From: an uncultured Prevotella sp.
GTDB lineage: Bacteria > Bacteroidota > Bacteroidia > Bacteroidales > Bacteroidaceae
Assembly: GCA_946402275.1 (NCBI GenBank)
Contig: CAMIVY010000012.1
Span: 1 to 64,000 of the forward strand
Direction of reading: 5' to 3'
Length of the DNA: 64,000 bases
Shown here: piece by piece, positions 48,470 through 58,487 of the stretch
Position numbering within the stretch: the first letter of the stretch is position 1
How the letters are laid out: every line of letters starts with the position of its first letter
Made by a program: the position numbers and the translations under genes
The notes under the pieces: model-generated
Databases searched by the model: none
Told to the model about the DNA's origin: nothing
The model's input: only the letters and a program-made list of their open reading frames with translations

Positions 48470-49267
48470 TTATCGTCTGACTATAGAAATACGTTGCCGG
48501 ACAGCCTCAAACATCAAAATAGCAGCAGAAACAGACACGTTGAGCGAGTCGCCACACCCCAACATAGGGATGCGGATATGGGCATCTGCTGCCTCACGCC
48601 ACTTATCGGTAAGTCCGGTTGCCTCGGTACCCATCACGATGGCTGTGGAGCTACACATGTCTGCTTCGTAATAATAACAGGAGTCTTGCAACTGGGCCGT
48701 CAGAATCTGGATGCCATTCTTTTTGAGCCACTGAATACACTCCTCGGAGGTGCAGGCGACACAGGGCACACTGAAGAAGGCTCCTATGGAGGCACGAATG
48801 AGATTGGGGTTATAAAGGTCCGTTAACGGATCGCATACGATGACAGCATCGACATTGGCAGCATCGGCAGAGCGTAAGACGGCTCCAACATTACCGGGTT
48901 TTTCGACACTCTCCAACACCACGACGAGCGGACGCTGGGAAAGCTGGAGGTCGGAGAGTGTAAAATGGCGAACCACCACCTCTGCAATGACACCCTCTGT
49001 GCCACCACGATACGCTACCTTATTATATATATCAGCGCTGATCTGAAAAATACGGGCACCATCAACCTGTGGTTGCTCCATGCCAAAAATCTCAGGACAC
49101 CAAAACAGCGTATCGACTACATAGCCGTTGTTGATACAACGCTCTATCTCGCGTCGTCCCTCAACGACGAAGAGTCCGCTACTGCGACGTGCCTGCGACT
49201 TCTGCTGAAGTTCAAGAAGGCGCTTAATCTTCGGATTTTGGGCACTGGTGATTAATTCATAATTCAT
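48470..49267 (-). CDS. TrmH/SpoU-family RNA 2'-O-methyltransferase
   Basis: A 265-residue protein. N-terminal substrate-binding domain (SAQNPKIKRLLELQQKSQARR...LFVVEG) and a C-terminal SPOUT knot with motif 1 LESVEKPGNVGAVLRSADA, motif 2 IVMGTEATGLTDKW and motif 3 IPMLGCGDSLNVSVSAAILMFE. It methylates a 2'-OH in tRNA or rRNA; the target is not decidable from sequence. Start overlaps the nadE stop by 4 bp. The first codons contain ATGAATT twice, a minimal 7-bp repeat that places two ATGs in different frames. Confidence 0.92.
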   Translation of the reverse strand: MNYELITSAQNPKIKRLLELQQKSQARRSSGLFVVEGRREIERCINNGYVVDTLFWCPEIFGMEQPQVDGARIFQISADIYNKVAYRGGTEGVIAEVVVRHFTLSDLQLSQRPLVVVLESVEKPGNVGAVLRSADAANVDAVIVCDPLTDLYNPNLIRASIGAFFSVPCVACTSEECIQWLKKNGIQILTAQLQDSCYYYEADMCSSTAIVMGTEATGLTDKWREAADAHIRIPMLGCGDSLNVSVSAAILMFEAVRQRISIVRR

Positions 49268-51189
49268 AACTCTTCACACTCTTTGAGCCATAAAGCACTG
49301 CTGGCATCACTGGGCATACGCCAGTCGCCACGCGGAGACAGGGAGATGCTTCCTACCTTAGGTCCGTCAGGCAGACAAGAGCGTTTGAACTGTTGCGAGA
49401 AGAAACGACGACAGAAGGTAGTGAGCCAATGCTTGATGGTTTCTTTGTCATAAGCATCGCCAAAGGCTTTCCGGGCCATCAGGAAAATCTTGCTAGGACG
49501 GAATCCATAGCGCATGAAATAGAAAAGGAAGAAGTCGTGTAACTCGTAAGGACCTACTAGGTCTTCCGTCTTCTGCTGGATATTACCTTCCGCATCAGCA
49601 GGTGTCAACTCTGGAGAAATCGGGGTGTTGACAATGTCTATCAACGTGTCGCGCTGAGGACTGAAAGCAGGCAGCATAGCGACATAACGAACGACATACT
49701 GGATGAGAGTCTTGGGGATACCGGCATTGACGCCATACATTGACATGTGATCACCATTATAGGTAGCCCATCCCAGTGCGAGTTCTGACAAATCGCCTGT
49801 TCCTACCACCAAGGCATTGAGCTTGTTGGCAAGGTCCATGAGAATCTGGGTACGCTCACGAGCTTGAGAATTCTCATAGGTAGCATCGTGAACAGCAGCA
49901 TTGTGGCCTATATCCTTGAAATGCTGGGTGACAGCATCGGAAATAGAAATCTCCATCTGGGATATATTCAGCGTTTGCATCAGCGAAGCAGCATTGTCAT
50001 GGGTGCGGTCTGTTGTGCCAAAGCCTGGCATTGTGACACCAACAATGCCTTTACGATCTAATCCTAGCTTATCAAAGGTTCGCACGCATACCAACAAGGC
50101 TAAGGTGGAGTCGAGTCCTCCACTGATGCCTATCACCACATGCTGACAATGGGTATGAACAAGACGCTTGGAAAGTCCGGCGGTCTGGATATTCAAAATC
50201 TCCTCACAGGTCTCTGCCATCTCTGACTCTGAAGGGATGAAGGGGTGAGGGTCGATGGGTCGGATGAGTTCGAAAGGATGGTCACCAACGGTTGTCTTCG
50301 TCACGATAATCTGAGCCTGGGCATGACGCTGGGCATTGATGAACGTGGAGTTGGAATGTCGCTCCGTACGGAGTCGTTCCACATCAATCTGTGCATAAAG
50401 TATCTGGGGCTGGAAGGAAAAGCGCTCTCCTTCAGCAAGAACACGTCCGTTTTCGAAAATCATGGCATTTCCTCCATAAACCACATCCTGGGTAGATTCG
50501 CCAAAACCACATGAGGAATAGACATAGCCACTGATGGTTCGGGCACTCTGCTGGGCAAGCAGGGAGCGCAGATAGCTGTGCTTGCCGATGAGTTCATCAC
50601 TGGCAGAGCAATTGAAGATGATTTCTGCGCCCGCCATCGTTAGGTTATTGCTAGGAGGAATAGGTGCCCAAACATCCTCGCAGACCTCTACGCCAAAGCG
50701 GACACCATCGACTGTCTGGAAGAGTTTTGGTTCCGCAGAAAGCGTAACAGAATTGCCTGCCAGATAGATTTCCGAAGGGTTCAAATCCTGGGCAGAGGCG
50801 AACCAGCGTTTCTCATAAAACTCACTATAATTAGGTAAATAAGTCTTGGGAATAATGCCCAATACGCTTCCACTCTGAATGACTACGGCACAATTAAGGA
50901 GCAGGCCACCGCTCTGAACAGGCATGCCTACAATGCAGATAATATCTAACTTACGGGTAAAATCAAGCAATTCGATGACACCTTCCTCTGCCTTGGTCAA
51001 CAAGAGTTGCTCTTTGAAGAGATCCTGGCAGCTATAGCCTGTCAGACATAACTCAGGAAAACATATCACCTCGGCGCCCTCACCATCCGCGAGCGCAATA
51101 AGGCGTTCTATTTCCTTTACATTGTACTCTACATCTGCCACCTTCACAGCTGGCACGGCAGAAGCCACTTTTACGAAACCGTATTTCAT
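49264..51189 (-). CDS. nadE: Glutamine-dependent NAD+ synthetase
   Basis: A 641-residue enzyme that amidates nicotinate adenine dinucleotide to NAD, using ammonia from glutamine. The N-terminal nitrilase-type glutaminase domain (residues 1-290) shows EVICFPELCLTGYSC, GIIPKTYLPNY and the catalytic cysteine in FGVEVCEDVWAP; the C-terminal synthetase domain shows the P-loop VIGISGGLDSTLAL, GTGDLSELALGW and DFFLFYFMRYGF. All catalytic residues are present. It ends the de novo NAD route begun by nadC at 19132. queA lies 27 bp upstream on the same strand. Confidence 0.96.
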   Translation of the reverse strand: MKYGFVKVASAVPAVKVADVEYNVKEIERLIALADGEGAEVICFPELCLTGYSCQDLFKEQLLLTKAEEGVIELLDFTRKLDIICIVGMPVQSGGLLLNCAVVIQSGSVLGIIPKTYLPNYSEFYEKRWFASAQDLNPSEIYLAGNSVTLSAEPKLFQTVDGVRFGVEVCEDVWAPIPPSNNLTMAGAEIIFNCSASDELIGKHSYLRSLLAQQSARTISGYVYSSCGFGESTQDVVYGGNAMIFENGRVLAEGERFSFQPQILYAQIDVERLRTERHSNSTFINAQRHAQAQIIVTKTTVGDHPFELIRPIDPHPFIPSESEMAETCEEILNIQTAGLSKRLVHTHCQHVVIGISGGLDSTLALLVCVRTFDKLGLDRKGIVGVTMPGFGTTDRTHDNAASLMQTLNISQMEISISDAVTQHFKDIGHNAAVHDATYENSQARERTQILMDLANKLNALVVGTGDLSELALGWATYNGDHMSMYGVNAGIPKTLIQYVVRYVAMLPAFSPQRDTLIDIVNTPISPELTPADAEGNIQQKTEDLVGPYELHDFFLFYFMRYGFRPSKIFLMARKAFGDAYDKETIKHWLTTFCRRFFSQQFKRSCLPDGPKVGSISLSPRGDWRMPSDASSALWLKECEEL

Positions 51190-51216
51190 ATGTTGAGATT
51201 TTTATAGTTTTCGATT

Positions 51217-52446
51217 TTAAGGAATCAATAGGGACGAGTCGCCATAACTCAGGAAACGGAAATCGTGAGCCAGCGCATAATCGTAAATCTTATGCCAGTC
51301 GCCCTTCACAAATGCGCTAACCAAAAGCAGCAGCGTAGATTGGGGCTGATGGAAATTAGTAATCAGCATCTTGACTATCTTATAGTCGTAGCCAGGAGCA
51401 ATGATAATCTGTGTCGAGGAGTGGAGCACGGTCAGCTCATGACGAATCATCCAGTTTTTTAACGCCGTCAGTGCTTCCATCGCGCTAGGCAATTTCTCTT
51501 TGGACACACTTTCCTCACCATAGGGCTCCCACTGGTTAACATGAAGATCTTCTTCTTTGATATTAGGGTTCTGCATAACTTTCAGACCCATATAATAAAG
51601 ACTTTCCAGGGTGCGCACACTGGTGGTTCCAACGGCAATCGCTTGACCTTCATGAGCAATAAGGCGCTCAATGGTATGACGACGCACAGCCACAAACTCA
51701 GTATGCATTTCGTGTTGCCCGATAGTATCACTCTTGACAGGTTTAAACGTTCCTGCACCTACATGGAGGGTTAACTCCTCGCGTTCAATACCATGAGCAT
51801 CAAGATCGTCGAGTACACGGGTGGTAAAATGAAGACCAGCAGTAGGAGCAGCCACACTGCCTTTAATCTTGGAATAAACGGTTTGATAGGTAGTCTTGTC
51901 ACTCTCCTGTGTCTCACGATTCAGATAGGGAGGAATAGGCAGCTCACCCATAGCGTCAATGATTTCAGCAAAAGAGCGTTCCCCACTCCATTCAAAGTCT
52001 ATCCATTGGCTGGTACCATGTTCGCCTCGACGAGTAGCCTTCACCGTAACGACCTCCTCTTGAATCGTAATAGTGCGAGAAAGGGAACATTCACGCCACT
52101 TCTTCAAATTTCCTACCAGACAAAGCCACGAACAACGAGAGGTAGTCTGGAACATCTGCTCATAGTCAGCGGGTTCCGCAGGCTCTAACAAGAAAACCTC
52201 TATCATAGCGCCCGTTTCCTTGCGGAAATGAAGGCGTGCCTGGATGACCTTTGTATTATTGAAGACCATCAAGGCTCCTGATGGCAAGAGGCTTGGCAAT
52301 TGGTAGAAAATGGATTCGGACACCGTGCCGTGCTTATAGACAAGGAGTTTCGAATGGTCGCGTTCTGCCAAGGGGAACTTAGCAATACGCTCATCGGGCA
52401 AATCGTAATTATATTCGTTAATCTGTATTTCTTTTGTATTCATCAT
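51217..52446 (-). CDS. queA: S-adenosylmethionine:tRNA ribosyltransferase-isomerase
   Basis: A 409-residue enzyme that builds epoxyqueuosine on tRNA from preQ1. Start at the ATG 52446 (52443 also possible), which overlaps the PAP2 stop. YDLPDERIAKFPLAERDHSKLLVY at the start, SLLPSGALMVFNNTKVIQARL, KGSVAAPTAGLHFT, LHVGAGTFKPVKSD, AVGTTSVRTLESL and LITNFHQPQSTLLLLVSAF are all family hallmarks. It is longer than the E. coli protein (about 356) by inserts typical of Bacteroidota. No preQ1 riboswitch is visible upstream. Confidence 0.96.
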   Translation of the reverse strand: MMNTKEIQINEYNYDLPDERIAKFPLAERDHSKLLVYKHGTVSESIFYQLPSLLPSGALMVFNNTKVIQARLHFRKETGAMIEVFLLEPAEPADYEQMFQTTSRCSWLCLVGNLKKWRECSLSRTITIQEEVVTVKATRRGEHGTSQWIDFEWSGERSFAEIIDAMGELPIPPYLNRETQESDKTTYQTVYSKIKGSVAAPTAGLHFTTRVLDDLDAHGIEREELTLHVGAGTFKPVKSDTIGQHEMHTEFVAVRRHTIERLIAHEGQAIAVGTTSVRTLESLYYMGLKVMQNPNIKEEDLHVNQWEPYGEESVSKEKLPSAMEALTALKNWMIRHELTVLHSSTQIIIAPGYDYKIVKMLITNFHQPQSTLLLLVSAFVKGDWHKIYDYALAHDFRFLSYGDSSLLIP

Positions 52447-53093
52447 AGCAGGGTGATAAAACTGGCTCGACAAAGCGCATAACCTAACGTGAGCAAGAAT
52501 ACCACGACAGGTACATAACAAAGGTGCTCTTTGTATTCTGCAGGAATAGTGATACGGCAATAGAGGCGATAGACGCTATAGCCTACGATTGTTCCCCACA
52601 AAAGTCCGACTGTGATATCGCCGGGATAATGAACGCCCAAATACAGTCGCGTCCAACAGTTCACCAGAGAATAGCTGATAAGAGCTATAGTAAGCACACG
52701 ACGACGCATCAGCAGAGAGAAGAACAAGGCTATTGAGAAGGTGTTGCAGGCATGTGCAGAGAAAAATCCATAGTTTCCTCCTCGATAATTGTCCACAGTA
52801 TCAACCAACATTCCTATCTCCGGATCGTGAGTGGGACGCCAACGCGCTACCAGAGGTTTTACAATCGTATCATCAACAGTACCTGCAAACAATACACACA
52901 AGCCTGCAGCTGCCACGATAAACAAAATATCTTTGGGCTTATTGGTCTTGATTACTACATATAGCAAGGACAGATAAAGGGGTATCCACGTCAGGCCATT
53001 AGTGAGTGTCATCACTACATAGTCTAGAAATACGGAGTCGCTGCCATTAACCATAAGTAGCAGTTGTTTGTCAAATTGAATCAGTTCTTCCAT
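52443..53093 (-). CDS. PAP2-family membrane phosphatase
   Basis: A 216-residue inner-membrane protein from the ATG at 53093. The three PAP2 motifs can be found: K-x6-RP as KPLVARWRPTHD, SAHACNT (usually PSGH, here SAHA), and the last motif RLYLGVHYPGDI with its histidine and aspartate. Five to six helices. Such enzymes dephosphorylate undecaprenyl pyrophosphate or lipid A. Motif 2 variant SAHAC is common in Bacteroidota. It is followed by queA with an ATGA overlap and preceded by the batDE gene at 23 bp, so a common transcript is possible. Confidence 0.88.
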   Translation of the reverse strand: MEELIQFDKQLLLMVNGSDSVFLDYVVMTLTNGLTWIPLYLSLLYVVIKTNKPKDILFIVAAAGLCVLFAGTVDDTIVKPLVARWRPTHDPEIGMLVDTVDNYRGGNYGFFSAHACNTFSIALFFSLLMRRRVLTIALISYSLVNCWTRLYLGVHYPGDITVGLLWGTIVGYSVYRLYCRITIPAEYKEHLCYVPVVVFLLTLGYALCRASFITLL

Positions 53094-53116
53094 ATGAATA
53101 ATTTTGTATAACAATT

Positions 53117-55735
53117 TCAGATAATTTCAATCTCTCGGGTCTCCAGCCAGCCTTCCTTACCATCGGCTACCCGTATTTTCTTCCAACCTTGCATCGAAGC
53201 ATCTGTGATATTCACCTTGGTGCCCTCATGAAGGATAAAAAGGTCAGTACCATTTTTAGAAGGAGTGCTCTTGACATTTACTGCTGCGCGAATGACAATG
53301 GCTCCAGAACGATGGATAAAGGCTTGTTTCTGCTGCCAGGCAAAAAGATTGCTTGCAAGGAAAATGACAAGGAAGAAAAATCCTCCGAAGAAACCTAACT
53401 TACGGAGCCATATAGGATTCGCAAACAGATAAGCCAATGCCAATATAATAGCTGCCACAAGAGATATGAGCGCCGTCCGTGCCCATGCGTCAACACTCAT
53501 CAGATGGACCAATGAGCGATACCACGTCACAAAGAACATCTCTGATTCCGGAACAATCTTATCAATGGTCTTGGAACGAGCCATCTGCAAGTTGAAACGG
53601 ATGTCCTTATCGCCAGGAGACAACATGAGAGCACGTTCGTAATTAAGCACTGCCTGGGTGAAATTATCCATACGATAATAACAGTTTCCAAGATTATAAT
53701 ACAATTCCGAAGAGACTCCTTTCTTCAATAATTGCTCATACTGCTGAGCTGCTTTCTGGTAATGCTCATGTGCATAGGCGCTATCCGCGTCAACCTTTGA
53801 AACGTCAGCATTAGCAGCAAGAGGAAGAAGACTGGAGGTCAGAGAGAAGGCTATCAGCAGTAGAATGCGCGGTGACATACCCATATCACTTTTGTTATCT
53901 TTTTTCGTTCCTTTCTTCACAGCATCAGCAATGTTCGTAATAGCTGTCATAGCAGCTTCATATACTTTGTTCATATTTCCTGTGGGGTCACCAGGTGCAT
54001 AACGGGCAAACTCGCACTCGTCCAAAGCGCCAAGGAACTGCTGGACGGTTTCTGGCGATACCTGATGAGCAGACAACTGCTGACTGATATTTTCCCGGGA
54101 TAATTGCTCTACAGGCATGCTCAGCTTATCACCGACATACCCCCACAAAGCCCTTAACACCTCGTCATAGAAGTCGCCTTGTTTACCTTCCTTCATCAAG
54201 CGGGCAGCCTTCTTCAGGCGCTTAGCAGCCACTTTATTGGCTTTTCCTGCGCGTTGCTTGACAATATTGGCATTTTCAATAGCCCGACGACGGAAGATAA
54301 TAAAGAGAGAAATAAAGGCAAGCAACAGAATGGCTAACATTACCCAATAAGCGGTAGATCCAAAGAAGAAATCACCAATGGCCCGCTGATGTGTATCACC
54401 GGTTTTAATAAAGTGGATGTCGCTATTCAGCAATTTAATATCTTCTTGTCCATTAAAAGTTGTCACCGTTCCAGTGCCGTCACCTTTGGCCACGCTGAGG
54501 TGGAAGGATTCTGTCTTTAGGGTCTTATAGCTGCCCGAAGAGGAATCAAAATAGACAAACTCTACTGCTGGTATTTCAAATTCGCCCTGATGACGGGGAA
54601 CTGCCAGGAAGTCGTACACAATAGAGCCCGCCAAGCCGTTGGTGTTCAAACTGGTATGATCGGTAACCTTAGCATCATAGCTGTCAAAGTCTTTGGGGAA
54701 TTTGACAATGGGTTGTTTCAACAGTTTCATGTTACCTGCACCATTTACTGTGACACGCAATTTCACAGGATTGTTGGCCTTGACCTGAGTCTTATCCAAT
54801 GTGGCAGAGATATCGAAATGACCTACACCACCCGAGAAGTTAGCTGGACGCTGGGGTAAGGGATCGACCTGGATGGTAATACCAGGAGCCTTAATTTGTT
54901 TCTTAACCTCTATATATCCAGAACCACCATTGAAGAAGGCCTCAAAGGGATCAACATTACGGTTCTGCTGAACTACGATTCCTTCGTATGTGATACTGGG
55001 AATTTCAAGCTTACCTGTTGCCTGAGGGAACATAACATACTGTTGCCAGGTTACCGTACGATAAGGACGTCCGTTAAACGTCTCAACCTTAAAGGTCTTC
55101 TCGTTAGGAAGAGGTACTTCACGGGTATAGAAGCTCTTAAGGTCTGCCATCTTACCATTCAACTGGGTAAGTCCAACCAACGTATAAACCTTATAAGTCA
55201 GCAGGATAGGTTCTTGTTCACGAACATGTTGCTTAGAAGCACTTACCTTGATAAACAGATCGGAACCAGAGATAGCACTACCGGCAGGTCGGATTTCCTC
55301 CCCTGCCCTGCCTTGCTGACGACCACTTTGTCCACCACTTTGTGCCTGTCCACTTACTTTGATATGCAGCTCGTTGGAATGAATGGTCTTGCTACCAACC
55401 TGAGCTTGTGCAGGAGGAATGGTAAACGAGCCATTCTTGGTAGCTGATAGAATATAGGTATAAGTGACAGATGATGAACTGGACATGTGTCCGTTTACCA
55501 ACTGATAACTAGACTGCGTTGAAGTGCTTGGTCCCATTAAAACCTCAAACTCTTCAGGGATATTACCTGCACGGAACCCTTTCACATCATCGGTGTTGAC
55601 AGTATAAGACAAGCGGAACTGCTCGCCTACAGCCACCTGTGAGGGAGCACGACCCGTAATCTGTTGCGCCATGGTTACCACCACCACGGACAAACATATT
55701 ACCAAAATGAGATATCTTTTCATCATATTATCCAT
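53117..55735 (-). CDS. BatD-BatE fusion protein (oxygen-tolerance operon)
   Basis: An 872-residue protein. Residues 1-23 are a signal peptide; 24-450 form the BatD beta-domain region (GRAPSQVAVGEQFRLSYTVN, PAQAQVGSKTIHSNELHIKVSG), followed by a helix near 455-477. Around 618-640 an internal stretch MSPRILLLIAFSLTSSLLPLAANA has the look of a complete signal peptide, after which BatE begins: TPR repeats (YEQLLKKGVSSELYYNLGNCYY), two helices near 745-795, and a C-terminal SH3 domain (VNVKSTPSKNGTDLFILHEGTKVNI). BatD and BatE are separate in Bacteroides fragilis. Last gene of the Bat operon. Confidence 0.9.
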   Translation of the reverse strand: MDNMMKRYLILVICLSVVVVTMAQQITGRAPSQVAVGEQFRLSYTVNTDDVKGFRAGNIPEEFEVLMGPSTSTQSSYQLVNGHMSSSSSVTYTYILSATKNGSFTIPPAQAQVGSKTIHSNELHIKVSGQAQSGGQSGRQQGRAGEEIRPAGSAISGSDLFIKVSASKQHVREQEPILLTYKVYTLVGLTQLNGKMADLKSFYTREVPLPNEKTFKVETFNGRPYRTVTWQQYVMFPQATGKLEIPSITYEGIVVQQNRNVDPFEAFFNGGSGYIEVKKQIKAPGITIQVDPLPQRPANFSGGVGHFDISATLDKTQVKANNPVKLRVTVNGAGNMKLLKQPIVKFPKDFDSYDAKVTDHTSLNTNGLAGSIVYDFLAVPRHQGEFEIPAVEFVYFDSSSGSYKTLKTESFHLSVAKGDGTGTVTTFNGQEDIKLLNSDIHFIKTGDTHQRAIGDFFFGSTAYWVMLAILLLAFISLFIIFRRRAIENANIVKQRAGKANKVAAKRLKKAARLMKEGKQGDFYDEVLRALWGYVGDKLSMPVEQLSRENISQQLSAHQVSPETVQQFLGALDECEFARYAPGDPTGNMNKVYEAAMTAITNIADAVKKGTKKDNKSDMGMSPRILLLIAFSLTSSLLPLAANADVSKVDADSAYAHEHYQKAAQQYEQLLKKGVSSELYYNLGNCYYRMDNFTQAVLNYERALMLSPGDKDIRFNLQMARSKTIDKIVPESEMFFVTWYRSLVHLMSVDAWARTALISLVAAIILALAYLFANPIWLRKLGFFGGFFFLVIFLASNLFAWQQKQAFIHRSGAIVIRAAVNVKSTPSKNGTDLFILHEGTKVNITDASMQGWKKIRVADGKEGWLETREIEII

Positions 55736-55743
55736 TCTTTGTG

Positions 55744-57468
55744 TTACCAGTTTTTCTGCAACGAGCGACGGTTGGGTTGTTGCATGGCTTTCTTCATACG
55801 CTCCTGCGTCTGCTTTTCCTCCTGAATAGCAGCATTAAGCATCTGCTCGGCATTCTCCTTGCTCATCTGCTGTTTGTCTTGCTGCTGTTGCTGGTCTTGT
55901 TGCTTTTGATCCTGCTTCTGCTGGTCTTTCTTTTCCTGATCTTGTTTTTGCTGGTCCTTCTTATCCTTCTGGTCTTTCTTATCGTTATTCTGCTGGTTTT
56001 GCTGGTCTTGCTGCTGTTGTTTCTGCTGACGCTTGCAAAGTTCCAGATTATAACGAGTCTCATCATCGGAAGGATTGTTACGCAAGGATTCCTTATAAGC
56101 CTCTATGGCTTGTGCATATTGTTTCTGTCCTTGACAAATAACACCAATATTATGATATGCCTGAGATTTTCTGATAGGGTTGGTTTCCAGTTTGGCTGCC
56201 TGTTCAAATTGGCTGACAGCAGCAGAATCCTTCCGCTGTCCGAGCAAGGCATTACCAAGATTATACAAAGCTTGTGAGTTACGGGGATTCTTCTCTACTG
56301 CCTTGCGATAAGACACTTCTGCCTCAGCATAATTCCCCAAGCGGAACTGCTTATTTCCCTGACGGACCAACTGACGGTCACTCTGTGCCTTAGCCGGACT
56401 GACAGACAACGAGAAAAGGATGGTCAACAATATCATTATGGCTTGTGTATTTCGCTTGAAGAGAGAGATACGCCTTAACATCGGATTCTTGATATCGAGG
56501 ATGCATATCTCCGCTATCAACAGCAAAAGAACGATAATGCCGACAGCTTGAAACTGTTCATCATAGTCACTATAGACAGTACTTTCTATTTCTTTCTTTG
56601 CCAACTTACTGAGTTCGTGGTCTAACTGTTCCTGGGCATTACTGTTATTCTCTACATGGATATAGGCACCCCCTCCAGCCTGGGCAATTTCACGACACAT
56701 CTGTTCGTTCAAACCTGTCATAACGGTTTGGCCCGTATTATCCTTCATATAGTCACCATTGCCAGTAGGAATGGGAGCTCCTTTGACAGAACCTACACCT
56801 AATATATAAACGCGCATGCCTTTATCCTTAGCTTCCTTGGCAGCTTCCAAAGCTCCACCCTCATGATCTTCACCGTCTGTAATCACGATGATAGCCTTTC
56901 CAACGCCTTCCTGTTGCGTAAAGCTATGAGTAGCCATTGAGATAGCTTTTGCAATGTCAGTTCCCTGAATAGCTATCATGGAAGGTGAGATACTTGATAA
57001 GAACATCTTTGCGCTGACATAATCGCTAGTGATAGGCAACTGGATGAAAGCATCGCCTGCAAAGACGATGAGACCAATCTTATCATTGGTAAAATTATCA
57101 ACAAGATTCTCCACCATCATCTTAGAACGATCCAAGCGACTGGGTGCCACATCTTCAGCCAGCATTGAATTGCTGACGTCTAGGGCAATGATTGTTTCTA
57201 TACCCGTGCGCTTCTCACGATTAATCTTTGTGCCAAACTGTGGGCGTGCTATCATGACGATAAGCAAAGCAAGAGCAGTAAGGAGCAGAGAATATTTTAC
57301 CAATGGTCGAAAACGTGATACATCAGGCATCAGCTGGCGAACCAAGTCACGGTCGCCAAACTTACGCAGGCGTTTCTTTTGCTGGCGCACCAACAAAAAG
57401 CGCAGGACACCCAACACAGGTATCAACGCCAACGCATATAAATATATAGGATCTTCAAATCGAAACAT
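55744..57468 (-). CDS. BatB-BatC fusion: von Willebrand A domain plus TPR protein
   Basis: A 574-residue protein. Two N-terminal helices, a VWA domain at about residues 85-290 with the MIDAS site DVSNSMLAED and ITDGEDHEGG, and a helix near 315-335 make up BatB. A second hydrophobic stretch, MILLTILFSLSVSPAKAQS at about 353-371, looks like the old BatC signal peptide; TPR repeats (NKQFRLGNYAEAEVSYRKAV) follow, then a Gln/Lys/Asp low-complexity stretch at about 490-550. The fusion would hold the TPR part in the periplasm next to the VWA protein. The gap to batA is 11 bp. Confidence 0.92.
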   Translation of the reverse strand: MFRFEDPIYLYALALIPVLGVLRFLLVRQQKKRLRKFGDRDLVRQLMPDVSRFRPLVKYSLLLTALALLIVMIARPQFGTKINREKRTGIETIIALDVSNSMLAEDVAPSRLDRSKMMVENLVDNFTNDKIGLIVFAGDAFIQLPITSDYVSAKMFLSSISPSMIAIQGTDIAKAISMATHSFTQQEGVGKAIIVITDGEDHEGGALEAAKEAKDKGMRVYILGVGSVKGAPIPTGNGDYMKDNTGQTVMTGLNEQMCREIAQAGGGAYIHVENNSNAQEQLDHELSKLAKKEIESTVYSDYDEQFQAVGIIVLLLLIAEICILDIKNPMLRRISLFKRNTQAIMILLTILFSLSVSPAKAQSDRQLVRQGNKQFRLGNYAEAEVSYRKAVEKNPRNSQALYNLGNALLGQRKDSAAVSQFEQAAKLETNPIRKSQAYHNIGVICQGQKQYAQAIEAYKESLRNNPSDDETRYNLELCKRQQKQQQQDQQNQQNNDKKDQKDKKDQQKQDQEKKDQQKQDQKQQDQQQQQDKQQMSKENAEQMLNAAIQEEKQTQERMKKAMQQPNRRSLQKNW

Positions 57469-57479
57469 GACACTTCTCT

Positions 57480-58478
57480 TTATGGTAGTTTTCTAAAAAC
57501 TGTAATTCGCAACAACATCTCTAATAATAACAGCAAGGCAGCAAGGATAGCATAGGGCTGGTAGGCCTCATAGCGCTTGCTGAACTTCTTGACATTGAGT
57601 TTTGACTTCTCCAACTTGTCTATCTCCTTGTAAATCTGCTTCAACTCCTGATTGTTGGTAGCTCGATAGAAATCGCCATCGGTAGCAGAGGCTATCTCGC
57701 TTAGTGTCTTGGTATCAATTTCGACAGGCATGTTCACATACTGAATACCACCTGCAACAGGCATAGGATAAGGAGCCACTTTATTGGTGCCCACACCAAT
57801 GGTATAGACACGAATACCAAAACTCTTTGCAATCTCTGCAGCTGTCATTGGTGACAGGTCGCCGCGGTTATTGGAACCATCGGTAAGCAGAATGACAACT
57901 TTGCTTTTGGCTTTAGAATCTTTTAGGCGAGAAACGGCATTGGCCAGTCCCATGCCTATAGCTGTTCCATCCTCTATCAGACCACGCTGGGCAATATCTG
58001 TACGTACATTCTGAAGAAGATTAAGCAGAGAAGCATGATCCGTTGTCATAGGGCATTGGGTGAATGCCTCACCTGCAAAGATGCTCAATCCAATGTTATC
58101 ATTCGGGCGACCTATGATAAAATCAGCAGCAACTTGTTTGGCGGCTTCCATACGATTAGGTTTCAAATCCTCAGCCAGCATAGAAGTAGAAACATCCATA
58201 GCCAACATGATGTCAATACCCTCCATAGTCTTATTTTTCCAGGAGTTTTGTGTTTGCGGACGAGCCAGGATAATAACTAAAAGCACATAGACCGCCAAGC
58301 GTAAAAATAATTGCAAAGGCATCAGGCGAACTTTCCATGAGCGAGGTGCAAAGCGATACGCATAAGTATCGCTCATGCGCATCGTTGGCTCACTTTTCTT
58401 CCTGTACATTAAATACCATACCAAATAAGGTATGATAAGCAACAGGAGAAACAGATATTCTTTATTGGCAAATTCCAT
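57480..58478 (-). CDS. batA: BatA, von Willebrand A domain membrane protein
   Basis: A 332-residue protein: two N-terminal membrane helices (FLLLLIIPYLVWYLMY and LFLRLAVYVLLVIILARPQ), a VWA domain at about residues 88-290 with the MIDAS residues DVSTSMLAEDL, TDGSNNRGD and FAGEAFTQCPMT, and a C-terminal helix. It is a paralogue of the BatB half of the next gene. In Bacteroides fragilis the bat genes were tied to aerotolerance, and in other bacteria to MoxR chaperone action on envelope proteins. Confidence 0.93.
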   Translation of the reverse strand: MEFANKEYLFLLLLIIPYLVWYLMYRKKSEPTMRMSDTYAYRFAPRSWKVRLMPLQLFLRLAVYVLLVIILARPQTQNSWKNKTMEGIDIMLAMDVSTSMLAEDLKPNRMEAAKQVAADFIIGRPNDNIGLSIFAGEAFTQCPMTTDHASLLNLLQNVRTDIAQRGLIEDGTAIGMGLANAVSRLKDSKAKSKVVILLTDGSNNRGDLSPMTAAEIAKSFGIRVYTIGVGTNKVAPYPMPVAGGIQYVNMPVEIDTKTLSEIASATDGDFYRATNNQELKQIYKEIDKLEKSKLNVKKFSKRYEAYQPYAILAALLLLLEMLLRITVFRKLP

Positions 58479-58487
58479 TGTTTACAT

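Noticed and set aside
53117..57468. Bat fusions caused by sequence errors
   Set aside because: Both genes are open without frame breaks and codon use is even across the joins; stop-codon loss by error in two places is unlikely, though strain comparison is still the decisive test.
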